Assembly: GCA_020248945.1 (NCBI GenBank)
Contig: JADCGQ010000050.1
Coordinates: 22,688 to 86,687, forward strand
Direction of reading: 5' to 3'
DNA: 64,000 nucleotides
From: Rubrivivax sp.
GTDB taxonomy: Bacteria; Pseudomonadota; Gammaproteobacteria; Burkholderiales; Burkholderiaceae_C
Under the pieces are notes generated by a model, which had not been told where the DNA came from, searched no databases, and worked only from the letters and a program-made list of their open reading frames with translations. Shown here piece after piece: positions 10,218-19,544 of this stretch (the stretch's first letter is position 1; each line of letters starts with the position of its first letter). A program made the translations under genes and the position numbers.

Positions 10218-11722
10218 GTGCAGCACCCGGCCAGAACCTGCGGGTGTTGCTGGAGATGCGGCCAGCCCTCGACGGCCACAGCGGCATCCCGCAGGAAACG
10301 CGCTTACTGTTCCGCGGGCTCAGCGGTCTGGAGGGCATTGAGGTCATCGGCCTGCTCCAGAGCGGCAACCTCGTGCTCGAGAAGGGCCTGCCGCTGCGCA
10401 ACGGCCGCCTCGATGAAGGCGGGATCGAGTCAAAGGACCGAGTCGATCGCCTGTCCCGTGTCGTGGTGTCGCTGCAGCAGGGGGCCGCATCGCACCGGCT
10501 TGAGCATTGGCGCAAGCGGATGCTGAAGTGGCTCGGCCCGGCGAGCTCGGTGATCCGGTCCGCCCTGGGGGGAAGCGAAACGCTGACGGCTTTCCTGCCT
10601 GCGAGCTTCGAGGACTTCGTCTGGCGAGGCCTGTTCGCCAAGTCGCTGCCGCCGGAGGATTTCGCGATCGTCATGCGAGGCGAGTTCCGCGTCATGCGTT
10701 GGCCCTGGTCCGTCGTCAATGCGATCGGTGTCGCCAGCGGCTACCTCGGCCATTCGCTGTACCCGCGGCTCGACACCAGCGGCCATGACGTGCTGCTCGT
10801 TGAGACCCCGTACCCCGGCCGGCCTTCCGGGCGCACCCGTCTGGTTGTGCGCTACCACGACGCCATTCCGCTGCTGATGCCACACACGGTCAAGCACCGG
10901 GGCTACCACCGCACCATGCACCTGCAGGCACTGCGTCGCAACGCCGCTGACGGTGCCTGGTTCGCTTGCGTGTCCGAGGCAACGCGCCAGGACCTGCTGT
11001 CTGTGCTGCCGGCCGTCGAACCGCGCACCATCACGATCCCGAACATGATCTCGCACCACTTCCACGGTGCCGAGGAGCCGGCGGACCGGATCGCCGAGAT
11101 CATCTGGAGCCGCAGGAACCGGCATGCTCCTCATGACGGCGGGGCGGAGCTGGTTTCTGTGCCCGGTTCCACCGTGCGCTACCTGCTGATGGTCTCGACG
11201 ATCGAGCCCCGCAAGAACCACGCTGCCCTGCTGGACGCCTGGGAGCTGATCCGATCCGCAGGCCACGCCGACTTGCAGCTGGTCTGCGTGGGCGCGCTGG
11301 GCTGGGATCACGACACGATCCTCGAGCGCTTCCGGCCGTGGCTGCGCCGCGGTGGCCTGCATCTGCTGCAGGATGTGCCCGCGGCCGACCTGCGGCTGCT
11401 GTATCGGCATGCCTTGGTGACCGTCAGCCCGAGCTTCGGCGAGGGCTTCGATTTCAGCGGCGTCGAGGCCATGCGCTCCGGCGGCATCGTGGCTGCGTCC
11501 GACATCCGTGTGCATCGTGAGGTGTACGACGACGCTGCGGAATACTTCAGCCCCTACGCCGTGGCCGATATGGCGTCGGTCATCGGCAGCCTGATCAGCC
11601 CGGACGCCGCGCCGCGCCGCGCCGCGCTCAAGGCGCGTGGCGCCGAGGTGGCCGCCCGGTATCTGCCCGAGCGCATACTGCCCCGTTGGCGCGAGTTCCT
11701 GGAACAACTCCCGCCCCGCTGA
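10214..11722 (+). CDS. Large GT4-family glycosyltransferase
   Basis: A 502-aa protein, longer than the usual 370-400 aa. It begins L-R-V-L-L-E-M-R-P-A-L-D-G-H-S-G-I-P-Q-E-T-R, a start shared with GT4 enzymes that build mannose- or rhamnose-containing O-chains. An insert of about 120 residues follows before the second half of the N-terminal domain (R-Y-H-D-A-I-P-L near 217). The C-terminal domain has L-M-V-S-T-I-E-P-R-K-N-H near 330 and V-S-P-S-F-G-E-G-F-D-F-S-G-V-E-A-M near 405, with a G-F-D-F-S-G variant of the E-x7-E site. Coupled to kpsT by an ATGA overlap. Specific linkage unknown. Confidence 0.87.
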   Translation: MSAAPGQNLRVLLEMRPALDGHSGIPQETRLLFRGLSGLEGIEVIGLLQSGNLVLEKGLPLRNGRLDEGGIESKDRVDRLSRVVVSLQQGAASHRLEHWRKRMLKWLGPASSVIRSALGGSETLTAFLPASFEDFVWRGLFAKSLPPEDFAIVMRGEFRVMRWPWSVVNAIGVASGYLGHSLYPRLDTSGHDVLLVETPYPGRPSGRTRLVVRYHDAIPLLMPHTVKHRGYHRTMHLQALRRNAADGAWFACVSEATRQDLLSVLPAVEPRTITIPNMISHHFHGAEEPADRIAEIIWSRRNRHAPHDGGAELVSVPGSTVRYLLMVSTIEPRKNHAALLDAWELIRSAGHADLQLVCVGALGWDHDTILERFRPWLRRGGLHLLQDVPAADLRLLYRHALVTVSPSFGEGFDFSGVEAMRSGGIVAASDIRVHREVYDDAAEYFSPYAVADMASVIGSLISPDAAPRRAALKARGAEVAARYLPERILPRWREFLEQLPPR

Positions 11723-11744
11723 GCCTCGTGCTCGAAAGGACCCC

Positions 11745-12845
11745 ATGCACCTTCACGATCTTTTGGAGAACGGAAACCGCCGGGTTTCGATCTCCGGCGG
11801 CGTGGCGGCTGCGCGCATGACGATCGACGGCAACCTGGTGATGGGGGCGGAACTGGACGCGGGCGGACTGCGGCGGATCGTCGTCCGCGGCGCGTCGGAT
11901 CTCTGCGAGTTCTCTGGCTCAGACGATGCCGGCTTCGGCGCGTTGCTGGAGTCGCGCGATGTCAACGCCTCTCGCGAGGTCACGGTCGCGTTCGAGTCGG
12001 CCCACGGTCGTGCGGCCCGCACGACCACGGCCCGGTCGGGCTTCTACACCCGGCTGCAGCTGCCCAGCATGCTGGACCTGCCCGATCCCTTTGCACCCGC
12101 AGATCTGGTCATCGAGTGCGACCCTGGCCCGGACGCCCTCTTCATCGGGACCAGCGGCCGCACGCCCCGGGACGCGCTGTACCGCCTGGCCAAGGGCTTC
12201 GGGGTCGAGATCGGGCCCGGCCCGCGGCCGCAGATCCACAGCAAGGGCGGCACCCGCGTGCTGTATGTCGAGGAGAAGAGCGCAGAGCAGTGGGCCACCC
12301 TGTACCGCCCGGACGCCGGAGCGGACGCCTGGACGCAACCGGGCTACATCATCGGCCAGGCGCACGCGCTGCCCGTCGAAGACGGCACGCTGGACTTCAT
12401 CTTCTCGAGTCATGTCCTCGAGCACCTCTACAACCCGCTCGGTCACTTCGACCACTGGCGCAGAAAGCTCAAGCCGGGTGGGCTGGTGCTTGGGGTGGTG
12501 CCCGCCGCCGACGGCACCAAGGACTTCATCCGCCCGCCCACCTCGCTGCTGGACCTGCTGGCGGAGCATCGGGCCGGCGGGTTCGCCGTTCCGATATCCT
12601 CTTACGAAAAGTGGGTAAGGGAGCTGCAACCGCACCATCCCGATCCGGCAGGGCAAGCGCGCAGGCAGTTCGAAGAGAAGATTTCCATCCATGTGCACGT
12701 CTACGACCACGTGACCATCACCAACATGCTTCGTCACTGCGTGCAGGCCCACGGCTACGCGGCCCATCGGCTTCTGTACCGGCGCAATGCGAAGGACTTT
12801 GCCTTCGTGCTGAAGGCCGACGGCGCGCGCAAGGGTGCGACGTGA
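11745..12845 (+). CDS. Class I SAM-dependent methyltransferase (type 11) with an extra N-terminal domain
   Basis: A 366-aa protein. The C-terminal half carries the methyltransferase type 11 motifs: D-F-I-F-S-S-H-V-L-E-H-L near residue 218 and L-K-P-G-G-L-V-L-G-V-V-P near 242. The glycine-rich motif I is represented by V-E-I-G-P-G around 155. The first ~110 residues are unlike any methyltransferase part I know and could bind the acceptor. Overlaps the next gene by GTGA at 12842-12845. Methylation of a sugar hydroxyl or chain end is the likely role from context; no acceptor can be read from sequence. Confidence 0.8.
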   Translation: MHLHDLLENGNRRVSISGGVAAARMTIDGNLVMGAELDAGGLRRIVVRGASDLCEFSGSDDAGFGALLESRDVNASREVTVAFESAHGRAARTTTARSGFYTRLQLPSMLDLPDPFAPADLVIECDPGPDALFIGTSGRTPRDALYRLAKGFGVEIGPGPRPQIHSKGGTRVLYVEEKSAEQWATLYRPDAGADAWTQPGYIIGQAHALPVEDGTLDFIFSSHVLEHLYNPLGHFDHWRRKLKPGGLVLGVVPAADGTKDFIRPPTSLLDLLAEHRAGGFAVPISSYEKWVRELQPHHPDPAGQARRQFEEKISIHVHVYDHVTITNMLRHCVQAHGYAAHRLLYRRNAKDFAFVLKADGARKGAT

Positions 12846-13582
12846 GCCGGCGCCGCGTGCTCGTCATCGGCAACAGCCACACGCGGGCCCTGGCAGATGC
12901 GAGGTCCGCAGAGCCGGGCGGTGCGGTGGGCGAAGTCGACATCGAGGTGTTCTGGCTGCAGAGCCGCAAGTCAGAAGACCGCGTGGTCGGCGACCTGCCC
13001 TACGAGGAGGCCTGCGAACGTGTCGCAGGACTTGCCTCCGCGGACCTGTTCGTGCTGTCGATCTTCGGCGCCTTCCACAACATCTACGGCCTGCTCCGAC
13101 ACCAGCAGCCCTTCTGGCTGGCACCCGAGAGCGGGGCTGCGCCCGAAGACGTGCCGCAGGGCAGCGAGCTGATGCCACGTCGTGTCGCCGAGGCCTGGTT
13201 CCGCGCAGCCAGCCTGGGCAATCGACGGGTCGATGGCCTGCTCAAGCGCTGCTCGGCGAGGCGCTGCCATCTGATGACGCCGCCGCCGAAGGGCGACAAC
13301 GCGTACATCGCGGAGCGGACGAAGAAGTACCGGGAGCGCGTGCTGGACGACCACTCGATCTCCGACCCCGTGCAGCGCCTTCGCCTGTGGTCCGTCGAGC
13401 GTCGCGCGCTGGCCGAAGCCCTGCGCCCTGCGGGAGTCGATCTGGTCGATCCCCCCGATGCCGCGATCGACGCACGGGGGTTCCTCCGGCGCGAGCACTA
13501 CGGCAGCGATGCCACGCACGCCAATGCGGCCTATGGCCGACTGGTCCTCGAGCAGCTTTCGACCCTGGCGCGGGGCGCCTGA
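12842..13582 (+). CDS. SGNH/GDSL-like hydrolase family protein
   Basis: A 246-aa protein beginning at a GTG that overlaps the preceding stop by 4 nt. It opens with V-L-V-I-G-N-S-H-T, a block I of the SGNH superfamily in which the serine of G-N-S-H is the nucleophile. It closes with G-S-D-A-T-H-A-N near residue 227, matching block V with the catalytic Asp and His. There is no signal peptide, so it should act in the cytoplasm. In polysaccharide loci such proteins often add or remove acetyl groups on sugars. Followed after 13 nt by a GSCFA protein that belongs to the same fold clan, suggesting paired acyl modification (inference). Confidence 0.72.
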   Translation: MSRRRVLVIGNSHTRALADARSAEPGGAVGEVDIEVFWLQSRKSEDRVVGDLPYEEACERVAGLASADLFVLSIFGAFHNIYGLLRHQQPFWLAPESGAAPEDVPQGSELMPRRVAEAWFRAASLGNRRVDGLLKRCSARRCHLMTPPPKGDNAYIAERTKKYRERVLDDHSISDPVQRLRLWSVERRALAEALRPAGVDLVDPPDAAIDARGFLRREHYGSDATHANAAYGRLVLEQLSTLARGA

Positions 13583-13595
13583 ACGCCGCCCACCG

Positions 13596-14687
13596 ATGAA
13601 GAAACATCCCTACCGCTCGCTGCCCGACCAGGCCTTCTGGCGGCGTTCGATCGCTGAATGTCCGCCTGAAGCCGTCGACCCGGTCGGCAGCTTCGAGCTC
13701 AGGATCACGCCCGCCTCGCGCGTGGCCACCGCGGGCAGCTGCTTCGCCCAGCACATCGCGCGGCACCTCGCGCTCAGCGGCTTCTGCTACCACGTGGCCG
13801 AGCCCGGGCACCCGCTGCTGCCCGACGATGTCCGTAAGGAGCAGCAGTACGGCACGTTCTCGGCGCGCTACGGCAACATCTACACGGCCCGGCAGCTGCG
13901 CCAGTTGCTGGACCGTGCGCTCGGGCGCTTCGTGCCCGTCGAGGACGCCTGGATTGAAGCGGCGGACAAGGTGCTCGATCCCTTCCGCCCCAACGTGCAG
14001 CCGGGTGGCTTCGTCTCCGTTGCCGAGATGCGGGCCGACCGCGCACAGCACCTGGCGGCGGTGCGCCGCATGTTCGAGACCCTGGACGTCTTTGTGTTCA
14101 CGCTCGGCCTGACCGAGTGCTGGGCCTCCCGCGAGGACGGCGCGGTGTTCCCGGTGTGCCCGGGGGTCGAGGGCGGCATGTTCGACCCCGAACGCCATGT
14201 CTTCCTCAACCAGAGCGTGGCCGAGGTCATCGAGGACATCGACTACGTGTATGCCGAGGTGCGGCGCATCAACCCGGCGGCACAATTCATCCTCACGGTC
14301 TCGCCCGTGCCGCTCGTGGCCACGGCCGCCCCGGGACAGCACGTTCTGGCGGCCACCACCTACTCCAAGTCGGTGTTGCGCGTGGCTGCCGAGACCCTGT
14401 GCCGCGCCCATGCCGCCATCCACTACTTCCCGTCCTACGAGATCATCACCGGCAGCTTCAACCGCGGCCGCTACTTCGCGGCGGATCTGCGCAGCGTGAC
14501 GGAGGAGGGGGTTGCACACGTGATGCGGCTCTTCCTGGCCCACGCCGGCGACTCGAAGGGCGGGCTCGATGTGTCAGGCACTGCGGCTCGACAGGCCGCT
14601 GCGACCGACTTCGAGCGGCTCGGTCAGGCGCTGGTGGAAGTGGAGTGCGACGAGCTGGCGCTGGACCGTCCAGCGCCGAAACAGTGA
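13596..14687 (+). CDS. GSCFA domain protein
   Basis: A 363-aa protein carrying the defining G-S-C-F-A motif near residue 45 (V-A-T-A-G-S-C-F-A-Q-H-I-A-R-H-L), in the first part of a GSCFA domain covering most of the chain. Other conserved parts are F-V-F-T-L-G-L-T-E-C-W near 167 and the S-P-V-P-L-V-A-T region near 235. The family belongs to the SGNH clan and is often found in polysaccharide loci, with no firmly assigned reaction. The ATG at 13596 gives the family N-terminus (P-Y-R-S-L-P-D-Q-A-F-W-R); the frame is open upstream inside the previous gene. Acyl or phosphoester chemistry on the glycan is plausible but unproven. Confidence 0.85.
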   Translation: MKKHPYRSLPDQAFWRRSIAECPPEAVDPVGSFELRITPASRVATAGSCFAQHIARHLALSGFCYHVAEPGHPLLPDDVRKEQQYGTFSARYGNIYTARQLRQLLDRALGRFVPVEDAWIEAADKVLDPFRPNVQPGGFVSVAEMRADRAQHLAAVRRMFETLDVFVFTLGLTECWASREDGAVFPVCPGVEGGMFDPERHVFLNQSVAEVIEDIDYVYAEVRRINPAAQFILTVSPVPLVATAAPGQHVLAATTYSKSVLRVAAETLCRAHAAIHYFPSYEIITGSFNRGRYFAADLRSVTEEGVAHVMRLFLAHAGDSKGGLDVSGTAARQAAATDFERLGQALVEVECDELALDRPAPKQ

Positions 14688-14711
14688 CGTTTACCCATAC
14701 AGCCCGACACG

Positions 14712-15434
14712 ATGGATGCAAGCCTTGATCTGGACCTCGTTGAAGTTGGCGGGTTCTTCCTGCGCCGACAGGACGAGCATTTCGTCGCCCTCGGCGGCGC
14801 CCTCGGCCAGTACCAGCAGAAGGTGCGCAGCGCGGCGTATCGATATGTCGAACGCTGGACCACGGCCATCGATGTCGGTGGTCACGTGGGCATCTTCTCG
14901 CGTGACTTCGCCAGCCGGTTCGAGACGGTCCATGCGTTCGAGCCCATGCCCTACAACCGCGCCTGCCTGGAACGGAACGCCGCACCCAACACCGTGATCC
15001 ACCCCTGTGGGCTCGGCGACAGGCCCGGCGTGGCCGAGATGCGCTACGTCTGGAAGAACTCCGGCGGCTCCGAGGTCGTCGACCCCGACCACATCGCCGG
15101 CGCCTCGTCGGCGCCGGTCGCTGCGGAAGGCAAGCGAATCCTGGCCGAGATCCGGACCCTCGACTCCTTCGGAATCGAGAACGTCGGCCTCATCAAGATC
15201 GACGTGCAGGGCATGGAAGAGCACGTCCTCAAGGGTGCTCGCGAGACGCTCCTGCGCTGGCAGCCGGTCGTCATCCTGGAGGAGAAGGTCGTGAAGACGC
15301 GGCCCCAGGACACCCGGGCCATCGAGGCCGCAGCCGCCGTGATCCGCTCCCTGGGCTACGAGCGCGCGGAGACCGTGGGCCAGGACTCGATCTATGTCGT
15401 CGCCAAGGGCGCGCAGCCTCGGACCCTCGATTGA
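14712..15434 (+). CDS. FkbM-family SAM-dependent methyltransferase
   Basis: A 240-aa protein with the FkbM pattern: A-I-D-V-G-G-H-V-G-I-F-S near residue 53 (motif I, SAM binding), V-H-A-F-E-P-M-P-Y-N near 75, and L-I-K-I-D-V-Q-G-M-E-E-H-V-L-K-G near 160. FkbM enzymes methylate hydroxyl groups on sugars and polyketides. It lies 24 nt after the GSCFA gene and just before a glycosyltransferase, so O-methylation of a sugar in the exported chain is the natural reading. A related but degenerate version of the same motif set appears in the protein at 29094-30233. Confidence 0.88.
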   Translation: MDASLDLDLVEVGGFFLRRQDEHFVALGGALGQYQQKVRSAAYRYVERWTTAIDVGGHVGIFSRDFASRFETVHAFEPMPYNRACLERNAAPNTVIHPCGLGDRPGVAEMRYVWKNSGGSEVVDPDHIAGASSAPVAAEGKRILAEIRTLDSFGIENVGLIKIDVQGMEEHVLKGARETLLRWQPVVILEEKVVKTRPQDTRAIEAAAAVIRSLGYERAETVGQDSIYVVAKGAQPRTLD

Positions 15435-15487
15435 GGTCCCGGGAGGAGCCACCAGGTCCCGTCCATCGAGAGAGAACCCCGACAACA

Positions 15488-17068
15488 ATGCCGATCAGCG
15501 CCAGCACGCCTGCCACGGAGACCCTGCGGCTCGCATGGCTCGTGCCATCCACGAAGTACGACCAGGCATCGGTCCGCTACCGCTGCGCCCACCCGCTGGC
15601 CAATCTGGCTATGCGCGGTTGCACGAACGTCGTGTTCAAGGACATGCGTTCGTTGCTCGAACGCATCGACGACGCGGATGCCGTGGTCGCCGTCAAGCGC
15701 CTGGACCCGGACCTGATCCCGCTCGCCGCCCGCTGCGACGACCTGGGAAAGGCGTTCTACATCGACCTCTGCGACGACATCGTCTCCCCGGCCCGGCCCA
15801 CCCAGGGCCGCCGGGCGCCATTGGCCCTGCTGCGGGCGCTCGCGCCGCTGACCACCGCCTTCATCTGCCCGACCCCGAGCATGCGCGACCGGATCCTCGA
15901 CTACCTCCGGGAGTCTGGCATCGGCGCGGCACGCGTGGAGGTCATTCCGGACTGCATCGAGACGGAGGCCGTCTACCGTCTGTCGCAGGTTGCATGGGCC
16001 CGGGTCGTCGGTGCGGGCGCAGGCGCAGCCACTGAAGAAGCGGGCCATCGGATGCCGGAGGACGACAAGCCCAATGGCGCGCCGGCGGTCCGGATCCAGT
16101 TGTGCTGGTTCGGCAACTGGGGTGGGCCGCACAGCGACTTCGGCATCACCAGCCTGATTCCGGTGATCGGCCAACTCAACGGTTATGCGAATCGCAGCGA
16201 GATTGCGCTTCGGATCATCAGCAACCATGCCGAACTCGGTGCCTTGATCCAGCAGAGAGCCCGCTTCGCAGTCGAGTACCGGGAGTGGTCGCGGGCGGAA
16301 GTGGCCGCCAGCCTGGCGCAGGCGCATTTCGCCCTCGTCACCAGCGGTGACGATCAGTTCAGCGTGATCAAGTCGCCGAACCGCTCGCTGCTGGCGCTGG
16401 CCAGCGGCGTGCCGGTGATCGTCGATGCCGACGCCGAGTCGGCGGACGCCATCTGGGCCTGTCGCGACGAGGTGCCGGGCACCGACCGGCTGCTGTCGAT
16501 CCTCGACGAGGTCCGGGAGACGGGCTACGAGCCCGTGCGCAGCCGCTTGCTGGCCTCGGCGCGCCCGGGCCTGGATCGCTTCCGGCTGGAGCGTCTGGGC
16601 GCGAGGTACGTCGAGCTGTTCCGGGCGAGTGGCCGTGCGGCGGCCGCGCACGTTCCGGCGAGCCTGAACCGACTGGCCCACTGCATGGGCGAGGACGAGG
16701 ACCTGGGCCTGGCGCTGCGCATCCATCAATGGTGCCTGGAGCAGGGGGTCGAGTTCCTGGCCATCGCCAGCTTCAAGTCGCTGCAGTCGCGCAAGAAGCT
16801 GTTCAGCTTCCTCGCGGAGCGGCAGATCAAGCCCAGCGTTGTCTTCGATGCCCAGGCCACGGCCGCCGAGACGCAACGGCTGCGCGGCGCCGACCTCGTG
16901 GTGATGTCCTCTGCTGCCGAGCGGGGCTTCGGTCTGCGGGTGCGGGAGTGGGCCGACGCGCTGCGGGTGCCGGTCTGGAGCCAGGGCGAGTTCCTGTACC
17001 GCATGGCCTGGCAGGGCGGTGCCTTCCCACGGGCGTTGCCGGCGGCCGCCGGGGCCGGAGCTGCGTGA
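15488..17068 (+). CDS. Two-part glycosyltransferase-like protein
   Basis: A 526-aa protein from the ATG at 15488; an in-frame TTG at 15431, touching the previous stop, would add 19 residues. Residues ~10-380 look like a GT-B transferase: V-P-S-T-K-Y-D-Q-A-S-V-R-Y-R-C, then Y-I-D-L-C-D-D, C-P-T-P-S-M-R-D-R and a C-terminal donor-domain segment S-P-N-R-S-L-L-A-L-A-S-G-V-P-V-I-V-D. About 140 further residues form a separate Rossmann-like piece (L-A-I-A-S-F-K-S-L-Q and D-L-V-V-M-S-S-A-A-E-R). It resembles the product of 23420-24910 in the N-terminal half, so the two may be diverged paralogs. Sugar specificity unknown. Confidence 0.7.
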   Translation: MPISASTPATETLRLAWLVPSTKYDQASVRYRCAHPLANLAMRGCTNVVFKDMRSLLERIDDADAVVAVKRLDPDLIPLAARCDDLGKAFYIDLCDDIVSPARPTQGRRAPLALLRALAPLTTAFICPTPSMRDRILDYLRESGIGAARVEVIPDCIETEAVYRLSQVAWARVVGAGAGAATEEAGHRMPEDDKPNGAPAVRIQLCWFGNWGGPHSDFGITSLIPVIGQLNGYANRSEIALRIISNHAELGALIQQRARFAVEYREWSRAEVAASLAQAHFALVTSGDDQFSVIKSPNRSLLALASGVPVIVDADAESADAIWACRDEVPGTDRLLSILDEVRETGYEPVRSRLLASARPGLDRFRLERLGARYVELFRASGRAAAAHVPASLNRLAHCMGEDEDLGLALRIHQWCLEQGVEFLAIASFKSLQSRKKLFSFLAERQIKPSVVFDAQATAAETQRLRGADLVVMSSAAERGFGLRVREWADALRVPVWSQGEFLYRMAWQGGAFPRALPAAAGAGAA

Positions 17069-17982
17069 TGCGCGCCATCGACCGCAGCTGGATGTTCGTG
17101 CTGCCCAAGGACTCCAAGGGGTGGATCCTCGACGCCATCTGTCACGAGATCGGGCAGCGTGTCCGCGGACCGGTGCGCTACGAGTACAACCCGCCCGCCA
17201 AGCAGCCGCTGCCCGCGGCCGACGTCTACTTCTTCGCCCACTACTGGACCTTCCTGGACCGGGTGACTCGTCACCCCGAAGTCGTCAACTCGAAGGTGCT
17301 GATCTGGTACACCCACCCGCGCGAGATTCCCTACACGCGTGAGCAGGAGCTGCACGCCTACGGACGTGCGACCCAGCTGATCTGCACGAACGGGAGGTTC
17401 CTGGCCGACTGGCTCTCGGCCGGACTGCCGAAGGACAGGACCAGCGTCGTTCTCGGCGGCGCCGATCCCCACATCTTCAAGGGCCACAAGCGGGGCGACG
17501 GCCTCGTGGGTCTCTCGTCGTCGTACTACCCGCGCAAGGGCGCAGAGCGCATTCACGAGCTCATCCGCCGCATGCCGGGCCGACGGTTCAGGCTGCTGGG
17601 CCGGCACTGGGAGGACTATCCCGGCTTCGACGCGCTGCGTTCGTTGCCCAACTTCGAGTACGTGCAGGCCGAGTACAAGGACTACCCCGGCCACTACCGG
17701 GAGTTCGACGTCTTCCTGTCGATGGCGACGATGGAGGGCGGTCCGATCCCGCTGCTCGAAGCCATGATGTCGAACGCCGTGCCGGTGGCCTCGCGCACGG
17801 GCTTTGCACAGGACCTGATCTGCGACCGCGTCAATGGCTACACCTTCGACGTCGACCAACCAGTGGCTGACGTGATCGCACTGGTCGATACCGCATTCGA
17901 TCTGAAGCAGGACATCCGCGAGACCGTGCTGCCCTACTCGTGGGAGAACTTCGCCTACAACGTGATCTCACTCGCTGATTGA
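17068..17982 (+). CDS. GT4-like glycosyltransferase
   Basis: A 304-aa protein whose ATG shares one base with the previous stop (TGATG). The N-terminal domain is short: W-M-F-V-L-P-K-D-S-K-G-W-I-L-D and Y-F-F-A-H-Y-W. The C-terminal domain carries G-L-S-S-S-Y-Y-P-R-K-G-A-E-R near residue 150 and S-M-A-T-M-E-G-G-P-I-P-L-L-E-A-M-M near 222, the usual GT4 donor site. It lacks about 70 residues compared with typical GT4 enzymes, mainly in the acceptor domain. A role in chain synthesis is inferred from context. Confidence 0.8.
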   Translation: MRAIDRSWMFVLPKDSKGWILDAICHEIGQRVRGPVRYEYNPPAKQPLPAADVYFFAHYWTFLDRVTRHPEVVNSKVLIWYTHPREIPYTREQELHAYGRATQLICTNGRFLADWLSAGLPKDRTSVVLGGADPHIFKGHKRGDGLVGLSSSYYPRKGAERIHELIRRMPGRRFRLLGRHWEDYPGFDALRSLPNFEYVQAEYKDYPGHYREFDVFLSMATMEGGPIPLLEAMMSNAVPVASRTGFAQDLICDRVNGYTFDVDQPVADVIALVDTAFDLKQDIRETVLPYSWENFAYNVISLAD

Positions 17983-17984
17983 CC

Positions 17985-19544
17985 GTGTCCGCACCCGGCA
18001 ACCTGAGCACCTGGGCCATCGATCCCTGGTCCCACGACACCAGCCAGCGATTGGCAAGACACCTCGCGGCCGGACCCGCGGCCCTGGGCGAGCGTGCCGG
18101 CCGGCTGCGGACGGCCATCCAGGCGGGCCTCTTGCGCGCAGACGCATCGCAGCCGAGCTGCTTCGTGTTCCTCGCCTGCGGTTCCTACGCAGACGGCATC
18201 TGCAACGATCTGCTGCTGCAGCTCGTCGATGCGGCCCCCGGGCCGGTGATCGTGGTGCTGGTGCTGGCCGACGATGCCGCTCGGAACATGGCTGCGCAGC
18301 ATGCCAGCCGCGATGGGCTGTCGCGCCTGCTGTACTTCGTCGACGGGGCATCGGTCTCGCCCGAAGCGGTCTTCGGTGCCGGCCCGGCGCCGGGCCTTCT
18401 GATGTGGCTGAGGCGCGCCGACCCCCTTGCCGTGGGCCTGTTGCCGGATCTGGTCGCGCAGTGGCGCAGGCTGGGATGCGCCGACCTGCGAGGGGAGGTG
18501 CCACAGCCGCTCGGAAACGCAAGGCAGCAAGCGGGGCCGGCAGCGGGCGGGTTCGTCACGGCGCTGGCCGACGTCGGCCAGCTCGTCTCGGTATCTCACC
18601 CATGGCTGGACGCGCTGGTGGGCAGCTTCCGGCCGGAGCCCCTGGTGATCCAGCCGAACGGTCCGATGCGGCGCGTGTGGTTCGACCTGGCTTCAGGACG
18701 CGCACTGGTGCGGGCCACCGATGTCGAACCCGCACTGCACGACGTGTTCGACGCATCGCGCGTCACCTGCTTCGCCAACCACTCGGGGCCTGGCAACGAC
18801 CTCGTCTTCGGCTTCGCGCTGGGGCACGGCTGCCGCATTGCCCGTGCCGAGGACCAGCCCTACGACGATGCGCCGGGTACGTCGCTGGTATGGGGTGTGC
18901 TTCGAGGGTCCGACAGCGTGGTGAAGCGGGCTATCGACAACCGGCGCCCGTTCATCTACTGCGACCACGCCTACTTCCACCGTGGCCACCAGAAGAACTA
19001 CAGGGCCACCTTGAACGGCTACTCGACCACTCAGCTGCGTCGCTGCCCGCCCACCCGCACCGCGGCGCTGGGGGTGACGCTGACGCCATGGCGCAAGGAT
19101 GGCCGGCACGTGCTCGTGTGCCCTCCCACCGACTACTTCATGGCCGCCCACGGGTGCCCGAACTGGACCATCAACACCTTGTCGACATTGCGACGTCACA
19201 CGGATCGGCCCATCGTGGTCCGCGACAAGCCCAAGCCGGGCGAGCCCGCGCGCAGCCTCCAGGAGGACCTTGCGCATTGCCACGCCCTGGTGACCCACTC
19301 CTCGAACGTGGCGGTGGAAGCCGCCGTGATGGGCGTGCCGGTGTTCGTGGCGCCCGGGTGCGCGGCGGTGGGCGTGGGCCTGACCGATGTCGCCCGCATC
19401 GAAACGCCGGCGATGCCCGATCGTCGCCCCTGGCTCGACAACCTCGCCTTCACCCAGTTCTCGTTCGAGGAAGTGCTCGACGGCCGGGTGCTCGGCCTGT
19501 TGCGCGAGTACTGGGACTGCCCGGCGGTCGAAGGAGCCACATGA
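17985..19544 (+). CDS. Capsule polysaccharide synthesis-like protein of unknown specificity
   Basis: 519 aa from the GTG at 17985; a TTG at 17979 overlapping the previous stop is an alternative start. I do not recognise the N-terminal ~220 residues. The C-terminal ~150 have the look of GT-B proteins used in capsule assembly: V-V-R-D-K-P-K-P-G-E near 413, then H-A-L-V-T-H-S-S-N-V-A-V-E-A-A-V-M-G-V-P-V-F near 437, where a conserved serine and glutamate bind the donor phosphate in KpsS/KpsC-like proteins. A third piece, R-P-F-I-Y-C-D-H-A-Y-F near 320, is also seen in such families. It is therefore a likely transferase, with low certainty about which. Overlaps the next gene by 4 nt. Confidence 0.6.
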   Translation: MSAPGNLSTWAIDPWSHDTSQRLARHLAAGPAALGERAGRLRTAIQAGLLRADASQPSCFVFLACGSYADGICNDLLLQLVDAAPGPVIVVLVLADDAARNMAAQHASRDGLSRLLYFVDGASVSPEAVFGAGPAPGLLMWLRRADPLAVGLLPDLVAQWRRLGCADLRGEVPQPLGNARQQAGPAAGGFVTALADVGQLVSVSHPWLDALVGSFRPEPLVIQPNGPMRRVWFDLASGRALVRATDVEPALHDVFDASRVTCFANHSGPGNDLVFGFALGHGCRIARAEDQPYDDAPGTSLVWGVLRGSDSVVKRAIDNRRPFIYCDHAYFHRGHQKNYRATLNGYSTTQLRRCPPTRTAALGVTLTPWRKDGRHVLVCPPTDYFMAAHGCPNWTINTLSTLRRHTDRPIVVRDKPKPGEPARSLQEDLAHCHALVTHSSNVAVEAAVMGVPVFVAPGCAAVGVGLTDVARIETPAMPDRRPWLDNLAFTQFSFEEVLDGRVLGLLREYWDCPAVEGAT

